Below, piece after piece: positions 10,991 to 23,570 of a stretch of 64,000 nt of DNA (position 1 is the first letter of the stretch; each line of letters starts with the position of its first letter). The notes beneath the pieces are model-generated. The model ran no database searches and had not been told where the DNA came from. It saw nothing but the letters and a program-made list of their open reading frames with translations. Where the stretch lies: positions 1,419,259 through 1,483,258 of the forward strand of contig VXAY01002462.1 in NCBI GenBank assembly GCA_013399855.1, written 5' to 3'. The position numbers and the translations under genes were made by a program. This DNA is from Oxyruncus cristatus. Its lineage: Eukaryota; Chordata; Aves; Passeriformes; Cotingidae.

Positions 10991-13900
10991 GCTGATCAGA
11001 GTCATTACTGAACTCAAAATCACCTCACTTTCCACCTTTGCATCTTCAAATATATTACATGGCTTTTAATAATTTTAATGATTCCCATGCCTTGTAAAGA
11101 AAAGTGTATACACTGGTTTTCTTTTACTACTTGTTCTTACCTTCTCCCAAAATGTGTGTGTCCTTAGCTGTGTCTCTGTCCACATTTTCAGGAGGTACAT
11201 ACAGGAAACAAGAGCAAAATAGTCTGAATGCCTAACATTGTTAAGCAAACACCTACCAAGAGTATACAACCTTCAGATTTGTGTAAGGTTGAATGGGATT
11301 GGTCAGGAGCAGAAAGAAACAGAAACACTGAATTGATCAAATGCAAATACTTGCAAATATTCATATATTCAGTCTTCAAAGTCTGTACAAATACAGACTG
11401 TAATATCATCTTTGTCACTCTTTGCTTTGATCTTGTCATTCATCTGGGCTAACATCCTTTTCTATTACAAATTTAGGCTTAATTTCATTGTCTTCAAAGT
11501 TCCGTACTGTTCCACCTCTCTCTACTCATTTGAACTTCAAGTTGCTATTCTTTCTATTCAGTGCTTCTATAATCAACTGTGTCAAGGAGATAGACCAGAA
11601 GAATCGAAATTTAGATGAGCACTGTGAAGTAAGCTAACTTCTCAGTCTTCCAAGACAGAGTAATTGTTCCAAAATAAATTAGTCCTTATTACATAATAGA
11701 AGGAACACACATTGAGTTTCACCATCAGGGCTATAGCATTATATTTTTTCTGCTAAAAATATTCAAGTTCATCCCTCTCCACAGATAAACCCTTTTCTAG
11801 GGTTTCTCTTCAGACTCCTGTTAGATGGAACATTCCCTTTAGGAGTAATCCCTAGAAATGCTTGACAAAACTTTCGTTTTCAGATGTTTTCTTGAAAGGC
11901 TAAGAACTGAAGCAGACAACTAAAATACTATGTCTGATGCCATCAGTGCTAACACTTACGGATCATATCTGTGAGGGCCCTTCAGATGGTGTTTACAGTT
12001 AAGAAAACACAGTTCTGACTTCTTGGGTGCTTTCCATCAAAAATGCGTAAAAGCAAAAGCCAACTGAAAAGCCACATTTAGTATAAAGTTTGTTTTCTTT
12101 CTGCCTGTGAACTTCTCTTGAGTTTCTTCACTCACATATATTTTTCTCGTTTTTCTTCAATAACTCTGGATTAGCATCAGATAATAGGAGCTGTGCCTTG
12201 GCATAAGATTAAATTTTTCCAAAAGTTCTTTTACAGTTATTTAGGAGTTTGTGAAACAGAAGAAGTGAAATATGCAACCTCTTTGTTTCTTTTTGTGGGT
12301 CTTATTGATGGGTGGAATTAGAGTTCTTCTGCCTCTCTATTACTGACTCTCATTTAGCAATGTAGCATTCATGTTGTCAGCAGCACCTCTAGACAACTCT
12401 CTACTATTTGATGCAATTGACACATGAGATGCATGAGACGTTATTAAATTGGATCCTATTGGAACATGAAGTTAAGATTTTTGTTTTCCTACAGTTGTAG
12501 TTGAACAGAAGGATATGCACTTTAAATCTCATCTTTCAACAACAACAACAAAAAAATTATTTTTTTCCCCTGAAATCTACTTTAACAACAATTTATACTG
12601 TTGCAAAACACTGTGGTTCCTTCTCATAAGAGGCAATTCTGAGCAGGCAGGCACAGTAGTCAGTGATGCAGAATCCATCAAAGAGGCAGCATATAAGCAT
12701 AGATGCAAGTACCACCTCTCACACCACCACCTGTGCTGACTGCAGGTTTTTAACTTAATATGTTAAAAAGTTGTTGATAAGTAAATTATATGTTATAATG
12801 ATGACATCTCTAAATTACACCGTTTGTGTTAGTCATTTGTAGAATTTATTTCATATTTGTGTATTTGGAAGTATTTGAATTTTTTTTTTAATGATAATAG
12901 AAGGTCAGGGGAGGTACTACAAAGTTGAAAGGTTCATGTGTAGAATCTATTCTTATTTAGTAGGTTTTTCTTATTCTTTATTTTCTTTTTTTAAATATTT
13001 CTGCCTTTTTAGAAAGGGGAGGAATATATTTCGATATACTTATGATTGAATTCTTGTTGGTGTTCACTTGTGCAGAATGATGAAGAGGCGTGAAAGTTAA
13101 ATGTGCTTCATACCATCATTTTTTCCTCTTGATTGCTTTCATACCAACAGCAGATGTCCAGTGAAGGGACACAAATATTTCCCTTTAGGAAGTCATTCCA
13201 CTGAAAATAATGGGAGCTTATTTAAATAGTGTAGCCCTGAGGAGACAAAGTGGACACAGAAGAGAATAAGAGCAGAAATGCATTCAGTCAAAGAATGACT
13301 TTATTTGCATGCCATGTAATTTTTTATCATGTTACACATAATAAAATGAGTAGGAATTCAACTACCCATTGATTTTCAAAAGCATTGGGAATGATAACTT
13401 GAAATTTGGTGTGGCCGTGGATGATGTTCATTCTCCTGCTCCATGCAGTATTGTGGTAAAAAATCAATTATGTAATATTTTATTTTATACTGCTAAATTA
13501 TTTTATTAAATATAAATAAAGAATTGTGATGGACACAAATGTATGTGCTACAACATAATGCTGAAATGGATTCCTCTCACAACCATTCTGATGAGACAAG
13601 AGTGATTGCCAAAATAAAAGCCTGATAAGTAAAAGTCAGGAAGGCTTTGCAGATGTGGTGAGTCATTACATATTACTTGATTTTTCAAAATCTTTGCTGA
13701 TCCTGCTGTTGCTTATTTTGCAGAGCTTACATTAAAGTTAATGGGAATTATATGCACAGGAAAGCTGCATTGTGGAAGTTCTGGGGATTTTTTTACCCAC
13801 ACACCACTACTAATGGAAATTACAGGTGTGGTTTGGGGCAAACCCACTACCCGTATAAAAAAAGTCTAGTATTCAAAGGACTACACAGCAGTATCAGTTA

Positions 13901-16273
13901 CAGGTCTCAAAAAGATGAACCTCTGTGGCAAATGAGGAAATGCTGTTCTCTCCCGTCACCTACACAATGATCAGATATGAGCATTGCTGAGGAAAATTTT
14001 TTCATGTTGAGGAACTGATCAGACATTGTGTGAAGCTATAAACTAATGGTATGTTGTTTCTGGAGACACAGATGCTAAATCAGAGGCAGTAAGTTTTCAT
14101 CAAAAATCCCAATTGTTTTTACAGTACAAACAAAAAATATTAAAGGAATACTACTAAAGATGAAGCACAACAAGTTATAAAACACCTAGATGAAAACAAT
14201 TCTATAACATCAGGGCTATACCTCTACCAAATTCAAAAGTTCAGGTGCAAACAGTGAATTGACAGAGCTCTAAATGAATGAAGTACAATAACCTTTGTGG
14301 TCACAAGCATTGGAGATATGAGCTAAAAGCTTCCTAGGTTAGAATTCCTCCCTTCTAAGCACAAAATGCTTTGGAATAATCCATATCATAACTGAAAGTA
14401 ACTGCTTCTGTTACTGGAATTAAATGCTAAAATCTCTGAAATGCCTCAAAACCAGGGACATGCAGCTTCTGGAACAGAGTAATGGGGAAAAACTCAGAAG
14501 GAGAAATTGAAATACTTCTGCATTTTTGTGATCACATTAGTAGAAGAACAAGCTTGTGGCTGATTTATCTGCTTTTACACTCTCATCAGTAATGCTGTTC
14601 CTTTCTGAACAGCAGTCCTGTTCCCAGTGAAAGCAGTAGTAGCAGCATCTCTCCCTCTGTGCTTAGGCTGCACTTCAGATACTACAGCACCATCCTATCC
14701 TTGTGGCAGGTCCCCATTTTCCATGCTGATTCTGCTATGCAGCTGTGAAGAGATGAGGCAAAGATGACAGTGAAAGGCAAGAGTGAGGCCTGTTTGTTCT
14801 CTTCGTGTGGAGAACACACAGGACTCCCGAACCTGCGAGTTCACCATCATGACTCATGGGAGCCATCACATTTTGTTGACTAAGAAGCTACCTGAAGTAA
14901 ATAACCAGTAGGCTTTGGTTGAACATCAAGATGTGAATATGGAGCAATAGGCTAACCAGTTCTCAATGCTAAAAGGCGTGGCTCTGTCCTACGGCCATTC
15001 CCCAAAGAATGGATATCCACTAATGGATGATGGCGGCAATATTCATTCAAATAGCTTTGTTCACTGTCATGAAGGCCATGGTTTTTGTTTGGTTGTCTGT
15101 TGCCACAATTCCAGGAATACACTTGTAGATTCCTGGCTGCTCTACAGAAAAATTGTTCTCCTGTCTCCCATTTTGATAAACATTCATTAGTCCTGGATTT
15201 TTATTCCCACCAAGTCTGAATAGAGGAAGAAACCCTCCCTACTGAGTAGTGTGTGTTGTCTCCTATCTAGAGAGAAAGCGTTTTCTAGCATGTCACTTTG
15301 AGAAAGTAACAGCGTGTGACTTTTCATGTGTGCCTTTTACCTATAACAGTACTTCTTTTAGGAGAGCTGTTTCTCCATTAATTCCTCTTGAGAATCTCCC
15401 AGAATAAATGTTTCTAGGACAGTATTTCCTAGTATGAATGGCACCAGTTCTCACTGTCTGGGCACTTTACAGCTCCATCTCAACCAGTTTGTTCCCAGTA
15501 GTTCTCACTCTGAACTTGCTATGGATGTGAAGGAAACCCCAGCAAAATTATAAAGCAAATCTGGAAATGCGCATGTCATAACAGATGCTGGCAGATGCTG
15601 CAGCATGCCTGGATGGGGTGATGCTGTATGGAAAGAGGGTGCTTGAGAAAAAGAAGCCATAGGTGTTCCATCCTGACAGACAGGAATGCATTATATTCAC
15701 AAAAGAAACCACCGGGCTTTTTTAAATAGGCATAGCTTTGTATTTTTGCACAGTAGCTTGAAAAGACAAGGAAATAACACCGTTTTTTTTCACTGACCTC
15801 TCCTGTGCTAGAAAGATGACTGAGGAGACGGAATAGACAAGAGGAAACAGTGGAGACTGCATTGGACCACTGGTCCACAAGTAAGTCTGCCTGGAAGCAT
15901 CCTGGGCTTAAATGTAAGAGATCACGAGGCAGACTCACAAGGCAAATGTCTGTTGATTCTGTTATTCTAGACCCACTTTGAGAAGAAAACATAGTTGTGA
16001 AAAGTAGTCTCCAGCAATGAACAGGGTTGAAGTGAAGGAGTATGGATGCTAGCTACTGTGATAACATAGTCAGAACTGTGGGTCTCCCCTATCAGCAGCT
16101 CCTGTACCTTCTTATCTCTGCTTTCTTTTGTCTCCCTTCAGCCTCAGAATTGTGCAGCTGAATCACAGAAGATACCTTGCTGTGGTCTCTTCTGGTTGTT
16201 TTGGAATTAGAAATCCGAGAAAGAAATTCTCCGTATCTTGTTTTCCATCCTTCAGCAACATCCATGAGGGTTT

Positions 16274-17236
16274 CGTAGAATATCCTGAGGGGATTATTGA
16301 AAGTCCAGCTCCTGGCCCTGCACATGACAGCCCCAAGAATCACACCATGTGCCTGATAGTGTTGTACAAATGCTTGAACTCTGTCAGATTTGGTGCCATG
16401 ACCACTTCCCAGGGGATCCGGTTCCAGTGCCCAGCCACCCTCTGGGTGAAGAACTGTCTGCTAATATCCAACCTAAACCTCCCCTGACACAACTTCAGGC
16501 CATTCCCTTGGGTCCTTGACTGGTTGCCAGAGGGATCAGTGCCTGCCCCCGCACTTCCCCTCATCAGGCAGCTGTAGACTGCTGTGAGGTAGACTGCTGT
16601 GTCAACTCCCCTCAATCTCCTTTTCTCCAGGCTGAACAAGCCAAATTACCTCAGCCATTCCTTGTATGACTTCCCCTCAAGGCCCTTCACCTTCTTTGTT
16701 GCCCTCCTTTGGACAGTCTCTAATAGCTTAATATCTTTTCTTACATTGTGGTGCCCAAACCTGCAGACAGTATTCAAGGTGAGGCCACACCAGTGCAGAG
16801 CAGAGCAGAACCAGCCCCTCCCTTGACCGGCTGGTGATGATGTGCCTGATGTGCCTCAGGACAGGGTTGGCCCTCCTGGCTGTCAGGGCACTGCTGACTC
16901 ATATTCAATATGCTGTTCACCAGTTCACCCAGGTCCCTTTCAGTGGCACTGCTTTCAAGCCTCTCACTCCTCAGTCTGTACGTACATCCAGGGTTTCCCT
17001 GGGACAGAATCTGGCACTTGTCTTTGTTAAACTTCATATGTTTCATGATTGCCAGTTGTCTAATTTGTCAAGGTCTCTCTGCAGGGCCGACCTGCCTTCA
17101 AGGGAGTCAGCACCTCCTCTGAATTTTATATAATTAGCAAACTTATTTAGTATACCCTCAAGTCCTTCATCCAAGTCATTTACTAAGAAGTCGAAGAGAA
17201 CTGAACCTAAAACTGAACCCTCTGGAACCCCTGGAG
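16274..17236 (-). mobile_element. CR1 LINE fragment A, 3' part of ORF2 plus 3'UTR
   Basis: The minus strand encodes the C-terminal part of a CR1-type reverse transcriptase protein with frameshifts. Recognisable pieces are FSLEKRRLRG (about 16.6 kb), HWNRIPWEVV just downstream, and MKFNKDKC followed by YRLRSERLESS (about 17.0 kb). These are characteristic phrases of CR1 ORF2. The 3' end of the element is at the left, where the terminal octamer tail is lost or rearranged. It is about 960 bp long, truncated at the 5' end and not functional. It is clearly related to the fragment at 53617-54645, with the same segment order and wording. The right boundary is approximate. Confidence 0.9.
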
Positions 17237-18673
17237 AGGTTTGTCAGAGGAGTTCTCTTATTAATTTGTATTTGATGGTGTGGGCAAAGGCATGCCCCTG
17301 TCAAGAGTAGGTCCTCTGCCTGTCAGGACTGAAGCTGCTGGTGGCTTTGTCTAAAGATACAAAGCCACACTGTGTAAACCTTGGCCCAAGGAGGATGTCT
17401 GAGGAGACTTGGATCAACGCAGAGTGAGCAGTATTCCTGCAGTTGCAGTAGAGTGGATTTGTGGTACCATAGATTATGTTCTCTGTTAGGGGATGATCTG
17501 GGAGCTACGTTCTCTGGAATGATCTGGAAGCTTTTTGCATTATTCTGTCACCTGTTTGGGGATTAATAGTCTGAAAACTGTTGTGAAGTTTTTCAGCATG
17601 AGTGGTCTTTGCAGTGCATTTGGCCTTAAGGCTGCCTCTGAATATGCTCTTACGAGATAGCGCAGAGGTAGCTGTTAAAGATGCCAGAAGGAAATAGCTG
17701 GTTTTATTCTTGCCTTTTTCTTGGTCCAGTTTTGAACTCTGTGTGTTTGGTTCTGCTAAGGGTCACCAAGTGCACTGGTAAAATAATAAATTTGATTTAA
17801 AAATTAAATCTTACAGGCGTTGGGAAGGATTGAAATTGTAAAGATGAACGACATTAATATAATTCCAGGGCATGTCAATATTTCTGTTAATATTAAAAAT
17901 AGTGATTGCACAAGAAGATAATGTAAACAATGTCACAGATTTGTAAAACTCATAATGATTGTTAGAAAGCTGTCACTCTGCATGTCACAAAAAAGAAAGA
18001 AAGAACCAAGAATTACATAGAATTCCTCCTGTAATAACAGTATTTTTGCCCACTTAAGGTTACTTTCTCCAAAACCAGTGCTTAAGTCTCCAATCACCCT
18101 AAGTTATATTTTGACCTTTATAAATACCATTTTGACATACATGTGCTGCAGCTTCTCTTGCAGCTCACTTGGTCACAAGACTTTCTTCACTAATAGCAGA
18201 TGTAAGTGAAAATGTCTCTCATATTCACTGTATATATTAGGCTTTACTGAGAAGCAAACATTTCTGGGCTGCTCCTGATGCCCTTGAGAACAAATTTTCT
18301 CATTTTTCTTTATTCTTCTCTGTGATTCAGTTTCAAAGCAGAGACTGTAGGAAAAGCACAGAAGTTGGGGGAAGGCAGGAAGGCAAAGGATAGCAAGGAA
18401 ACAAAGAAAGAACAGGTGCAGTTAAGAAACAAAACAGTACCAAGACCCACTAGTTCTGACTAATAACTTGACACAGGACTTCTAGTTCACCCTCAAGGAC
18501 CAGTGCTAGGCAAATTTAGGTGGAAGAATGATAGGTTAGTGTGAGTAGTGATGTTTTCATCATCACTGAGCAGAGAGAGGTTAATGTGGGATTCAGCTCT
18601 ACAGAAGAGAGGACGTTGTTGCATAAGAAGAAATCAGGGAGGAAAGAGAAAACTTATCAGCTTCAGTTGCTGA

Positions 18674-18739
18674 CAAAAAACCCCAAACCAAACCAAAACA
18701 AAAAACCAACCAAACAGAAGAAAAAACAAAAAAAACACC
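18674..18739. repeat. A/C-rich low-complexity tract
   Basis: About 65 bases composed almost only of A and C (CCAAA/CAAAA words), with a short AGAAG break. A similar tract lies at 28212-28302. Confidence 0.8.
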
Positions 18740-18977
18740 TAGATTTATAGAAGAGATCAGTTTAGTTTAGGAGAAAGTGTGCCAAAGCACCTGTAGATTT
18801 CAGAGAATCTACTAAGGTAAACTCAAAGGGATTTCTTTTCTGAACTTGAATTCCAGATTTTTCTGGCATATGGAGTCTGAAGGGTATAAACTTGATCTGC
18901 AAATCATTCTCTCACAGTTCGTGACCAGAGGGCTTAGAAATGTGTAGATGCTGCAGAAAAGACTGGAGGAGAATCAC

Positions 18978-19020
18978 TTTTTTTTTAATTAAAAAAAAAA
19001 AAAATGCTAGACTGCTAGAC
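18978..19020. repeat. T9-AATT-A14 hairpin followed by TGCTAGAC duplication
   Basis: Nine Ts, AATT and fourteen As make a self-complementary tract (18978-19004). Two exact copies of TGCTAGAC follow directly (19005-19012, 19013-19020). Confidence 0.8.
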
Positions 19021-19803
19021 AAAAACCCTTTAGTTCCAGAGTGTTAGTTTCAAACTAGACACTTGAGAAGCTGCGAGAGGACTCAAAGCAGAGCCGCTTT
19101 GCCTGAAAGCGTGTGAAAGTGAATGAATTTCTCCACTTGCACCAGTTTAACAGATAATTAGGTTAATTTTTAGCTGGATAATTTACCCTATATTCTGGTC
19201 TACCTTGCTCTGTGTATGTGTTTATGTACAGCTACAGAAAACAAGTGTATTTATATGGAAATAATTCAAATAGATGTAGGTATGCATGACCTGCACAGAC
19301 ATTCTTGGAAAGATCATTTGCTCCAAAGATTACATTCCTGCTGGTAGAATGCAGACCTAATTTCATTTAGGCAAACCTTTCACGGCTTTTTAATAACAAA
19401 TGAGAGACAATGCTATACATTAAATGTATGGCTAAAATGTCACACATGCTGAACAAAAATCATTGTCAAAGCAAATGAGCATTTGGATGATACAATGATA
19501 AGAATAATGTAATTAAATTCATTTTCATATTGCTGATTTTATCACCTCATTTTCACGTTGTTCCTTCTAGCCATATGCTTTGTTTCCATCCAAATCTGCT
19601 CATTAAGTAACAGTGACTAACATTTGTTACGCACAGTTCTGAAGATCAGGTCCTGGGCTTGCTGTAGTAAGGTTTAATTCAGCTGAAGGAGTAAGAACAT
19701 AGTACGAAAGAAGAGAGGGAGAAGCTGATATAAATGGGAAAGCCCATGAACACAGCTGGGTAAAGAACTGGGGAGCTGAGGAGGCAAATGATCAAAAGGA
19801 TTT

Positions 19804-19898
19804 GGAAAAAAAATTAAAGTAAGAGAAAATGAAAAAGACATAAACAAGGATGAAAGGGAAAGAAGGAAAAAGGATAAGAAGGGGAAAATGAAAAGGAG
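19804..19898 (+). repeat. Purine-rich (GA) tract
   Basis: About 95 bases are dominated by A and G on the plus strand with few pyrimidines. It explains the Ser/Leu/Phe-rich open frame seen on the opposite strand, which is not a gene. Confidence 0.75.
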
Positions 19899-22800
19899 CC
19901 TGTTAATGGTGGCTGAAGATAAAAGGGGAGAGGGAGGATAAGGCATAAAATGGGACAGAATTTAATTATGCATACTTTTCTTTAAATGGCCTTCTAGCCC
20001 CCAGCTCCATGGGCCAAGTGTCTGTTTCAGTTCAATTGGTGGAACAAGCTCATTGTGTATCACAGCTTAAATATTTAGCAACAGTGGTACACTGAAAGGG
20101 CTCACTGTTTTTACAGAGGTGCTAGGCAGGATGCGATGTTGGGGATCAGATTGCTTAAGGAGCAATATTCAGTAGCAATATTCATCCCCAGGACCAGGCT
20201 GGCAGGATCTCACATGCATTCCTCTGCTAGCATGAAAGTGGCACTTGTGAAACCAGGGGCTCCTTTACTCTTTCTACGTGTGTTTTGGCTTGTTTGTCAG
20301 GGCTCGCAGAGCCAAAGTAGTTGGACCATTGAGCTAAAGTTCCGTGTACCTGTTTGACTGTAGCACTCTGACAAGCTGTTTTGTCTGCTGCAGACCTTGC
20401 ACCCATGTCTGCCTCCAGCTGCAACCTTGGCTCTCTGCTGCGCTTTTGGCAGCATGGTTCCTTCCCCTCCTTCCAAAATGGGCATTAAGAGGGGAACCAA
20501 GGAGTCATTCTCAGAACTGGCTGTTTTTTATCAGGAACAGGGCAAAAGTTAGGATTAAGCCTTTTTCTGTTTGGCATCTTTAGCATTGGAGTCTTGGTGT
20601 TCTATTTGACCAATCAACGTACAAAGGGTTTTCTAATAGTATGTTTATAAAAACTTATGTTTTGGGAAGTCCTGAAAATCACAGATGAAACATTCAGCTC
20701 CATCCTTAGATACAGAAATCTGTCTTTATCCTCCTGGTATGGTATGCTAGCACTTGAAAGGAGCTTCATACATTCCTGTAGGAATAGCTGGTCAGGGAGG
20801 GGAACCACTGCCATGCTAAGAGAGGACTGACCTCTCCAACTGCAGGAAAAAAACACAAAAGATCTTCTATGAGATGCACCTTCTTTTTGTCCCAAATGTT
20901 CTCAGGTCAGAGACTAAAAATAGTTTATTTTCTCCTGTTCCGCTCTTTCAGAGACAAAACACCATTGTCAGAAATGTTAAAAGAATCACTCTAGAGTCAT
21001 TATGACTCACAGCGTTGAACCACTTATCGTGATAGGGATAAGATTTTACATTTTGAGGCTTCTTTTCCAGTTCAATCAACATCAACAGTCTTTGGATCTA
21101 TTTTTCTTATAATATCTCTGATACTGTTGCAGTACATTACTTTTTGATAGTGGGGGTAGGGAGGTTATCTTGCTGTCTACTGCCACCACATAAATAATGT
21201 GTGGGAATGTGCAATACGTTTCATCTCTCCAGGTGTGTATAATTTGTAATAGGACTAAACTTGCTAAACAGTGAGGTCATGACATGCTCTGGCCTCTTGG
21301 TCCCTCAGCAGGAAACCAGAGTGTGATACAATGCCATTTCTACCTATACAAACTTTTCTTATTTTGATAGGAAAAGTGCACAGCTAGTGGGTGATTATGA
21401 CTGGGGCTCACATGACAGAACGGGATGATGCACATGCTCATGAGACCAGCAGTTTAGGCATAAGCAGAAAGACCACTTTCCATCTTTTTGACCAAAAGGC
21501 TACTTTATGTAAGGCTATACTAACTTTCTTTAAGGCTATAAGGCTATAGCATTAAGATTATATTAACTTTACATTTTCATTAGCTTTTTTCCTCCTTACT
21601 CTGTCATATCATTTTTCTCTCTCTTCACTTCTTGTAGCTGTGATTCTGTCTTCACTAAGAAAAGGTTTCTAAAGCATCCCACTATTTCCTAAATGAGCTC
21701 AACACCGTTTGGCTTAGAACCCAAGGGCCAGCAGGCCACTGCTGACATTGTTAACGGTCCTTGAGATTCATCTCCTCTGAACCCTTTCTGAACAACGTGC
21801 AAGGTGGGAGCTTGAAAGATCACCTAATGGGACAGTCATATTCTGTTAGTATACAGTGTGTATGTTACTACCCATTACACAGCAAGTTGGTCATGGTTTG
21901 GAACTAAGAGCAAATCACAGAGAAAAGACAGAAGCCACCTATTGTCCCGAACATTGAAAGACCTAAAATACCAGTGTTTTTCTGCACTTTTCTAGAGGTA
22001 TCGTCATTTATCTAAGTGTTAACGTAAGTAAAGACTTACTTTGCTTGCTGTATTCTTACACAGGTACATAGTTATAACATTTGACTTGACATGTACCCCT
22101 TTTTATGTATATTTTGTAAAAATAAATATATCACTGCAGGTGAGGGAGAATGCAGTTTAACCAACAAAGAAACCGGTTGAGTTATTTCAGCTATTGGGAA
22201 AATAATTAACAACTGTTCTTTTTCTGCTACTGAGAGGAAAACTGATAAAAGAATCATCATAGGACGTATAATATACCAATTAGATGTCTGCATTTAAGGA
22301 ACTTGCATCTAAAGCACTTTTATGGATATTATGCTATTCTGCCAATTGGTTCACTGTTTCACTTTTTTAAGAATAACATGAAGAAAAGACAAATAAAGAG
22401 GACGCAGAATGTTAACTTGCCCTCAGAGCCAAGTCTAATCTTTGAATTTAAACACAACCTCTCAAGGGACTTCAAAGAAAGTTTTACATAGTCATCTAGA
22501 GAAACAACTAAATTGAGCCAGCAAAAGGGAATCCTCACATCTGCAATTCCCATATTTATCAGTATTTCATCTTTAGATATTTTGTGGAGAAAAGATTGGA
22601 ACCCAAATTTGCTGTAGATTAAAGAGATACCCTAACAACTAGCTTATCAAACAATCCTTTCCTTATTTTTTTTCTCTTTTTTACAAACAATTTTACCATA
22701 GGGATTTAGGGATTTTTCTTTTATTCTATAAAAAGTTGAAAGTATACATTTCAACAATTCATTAGTTTTCCTTAAAAAAAAATTGTCTGTTCCATAAGCA

Positions 22801-23546
22801 GACTATTTTAAGTAAAAACTGTTTTGGTGTTTGATTCTTCCCAACAGCTTCCTTACTTGTAAAATCAGCATGGCTGCATTGTTATATTTTAAATGTCATA
22901 AACACTTATTGTTGTTCTTCAAGAAGGAGAGTAGAAAATTATTCTTTTTGCTTCAGTCAATAACAATGTTTGAAATGACTCACAGATTTCAAATTCAGAT
23001 TTCTAGGAGTTTATATTTGTTTTGTAAGAATCCTTAACAGACCTAGAGAGTATGAGTTCAGACCTGTCACTAGATCATATTTTACGGTGAGAAAAAATGG
23101 TAAAAATTTTACTCAGTAAAGAAATGAATCCCTATTGTGAAAAAAAAATGTAGGGTGTCTTGTCCCCCAAAATCTACAGCTCTCACTTACTCAAATTCCA
23201 AAGACATATACAGAGACAAACACTTTCAGTGTTCTGTGTTGCCACCATTCTGTGGTAAGCAAACATGAAGAAGGAAACCGTGGGCTATTAAGAGCCTGTG
23301 AGAGCTTGCTTGGAAGTTGATCTCACTAATATGTTTCAGAGGAGAATTAAGGCAACATCTGCATTCCCAGATATGGTAAAATAATTTAAAAGCCATGTGG
23401 GTTTCATTCTGCTGTTAAAACCATGCCATGTCTTGAACAGAGTACAGCTTTGGAGAAATATTTTTTTATCTATTTTTAGTATGGAAAATGGAGTTACATC
23501 CTTTTTTGTTCTCCTCCTAAAATCTTAGGATTACTTTACCTGCTTC

Positions 23547-23570
23547 AGCCAGCTACGAGCTTAGCTGGCT
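23547..23570. repeat. 9-bp perfect stem, 6-nt loop
   Basis: AGCCAGCTA (23547-23555) and TAGCTGGCT (23562-23570) are exact reverse complements. Probably chance; no T-run follows and no role is evident. Confidence 0.6.

Larger units (their letters stand above)
6171..16273. other. Intergenic sequence upstream of PTPRM
   Basis: This is AT-rich sequence with no recognisable exon, RNA gene or young transposon. Open frames are short and show no family resemblance. It holds ACGT-core motifs at 6.29-6.97 kb, a T-rich stretch near 9630-9656, a GC-richer unexplained patch at about 10.55-10.99 kb with a 9-bp triplet repeat, and a short (CAA)n near 12538. It probably contains distal regulatory DNA for PTPRM, but that is inference. 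Confidence 0.6.

Noticed and set aside
15576..15992. 138-codon minus-strand open frame next to CR1 fragment A
   Set aside because: Does not resemble CR1 proteins or any family I know; ends abruptly and has no gene context.
16128..17133. Several overlapping plus-strand open frames at 16.1-17.1 kb
   Set aside because: They are antisense shadows of the CR1 ORF2 fragment.
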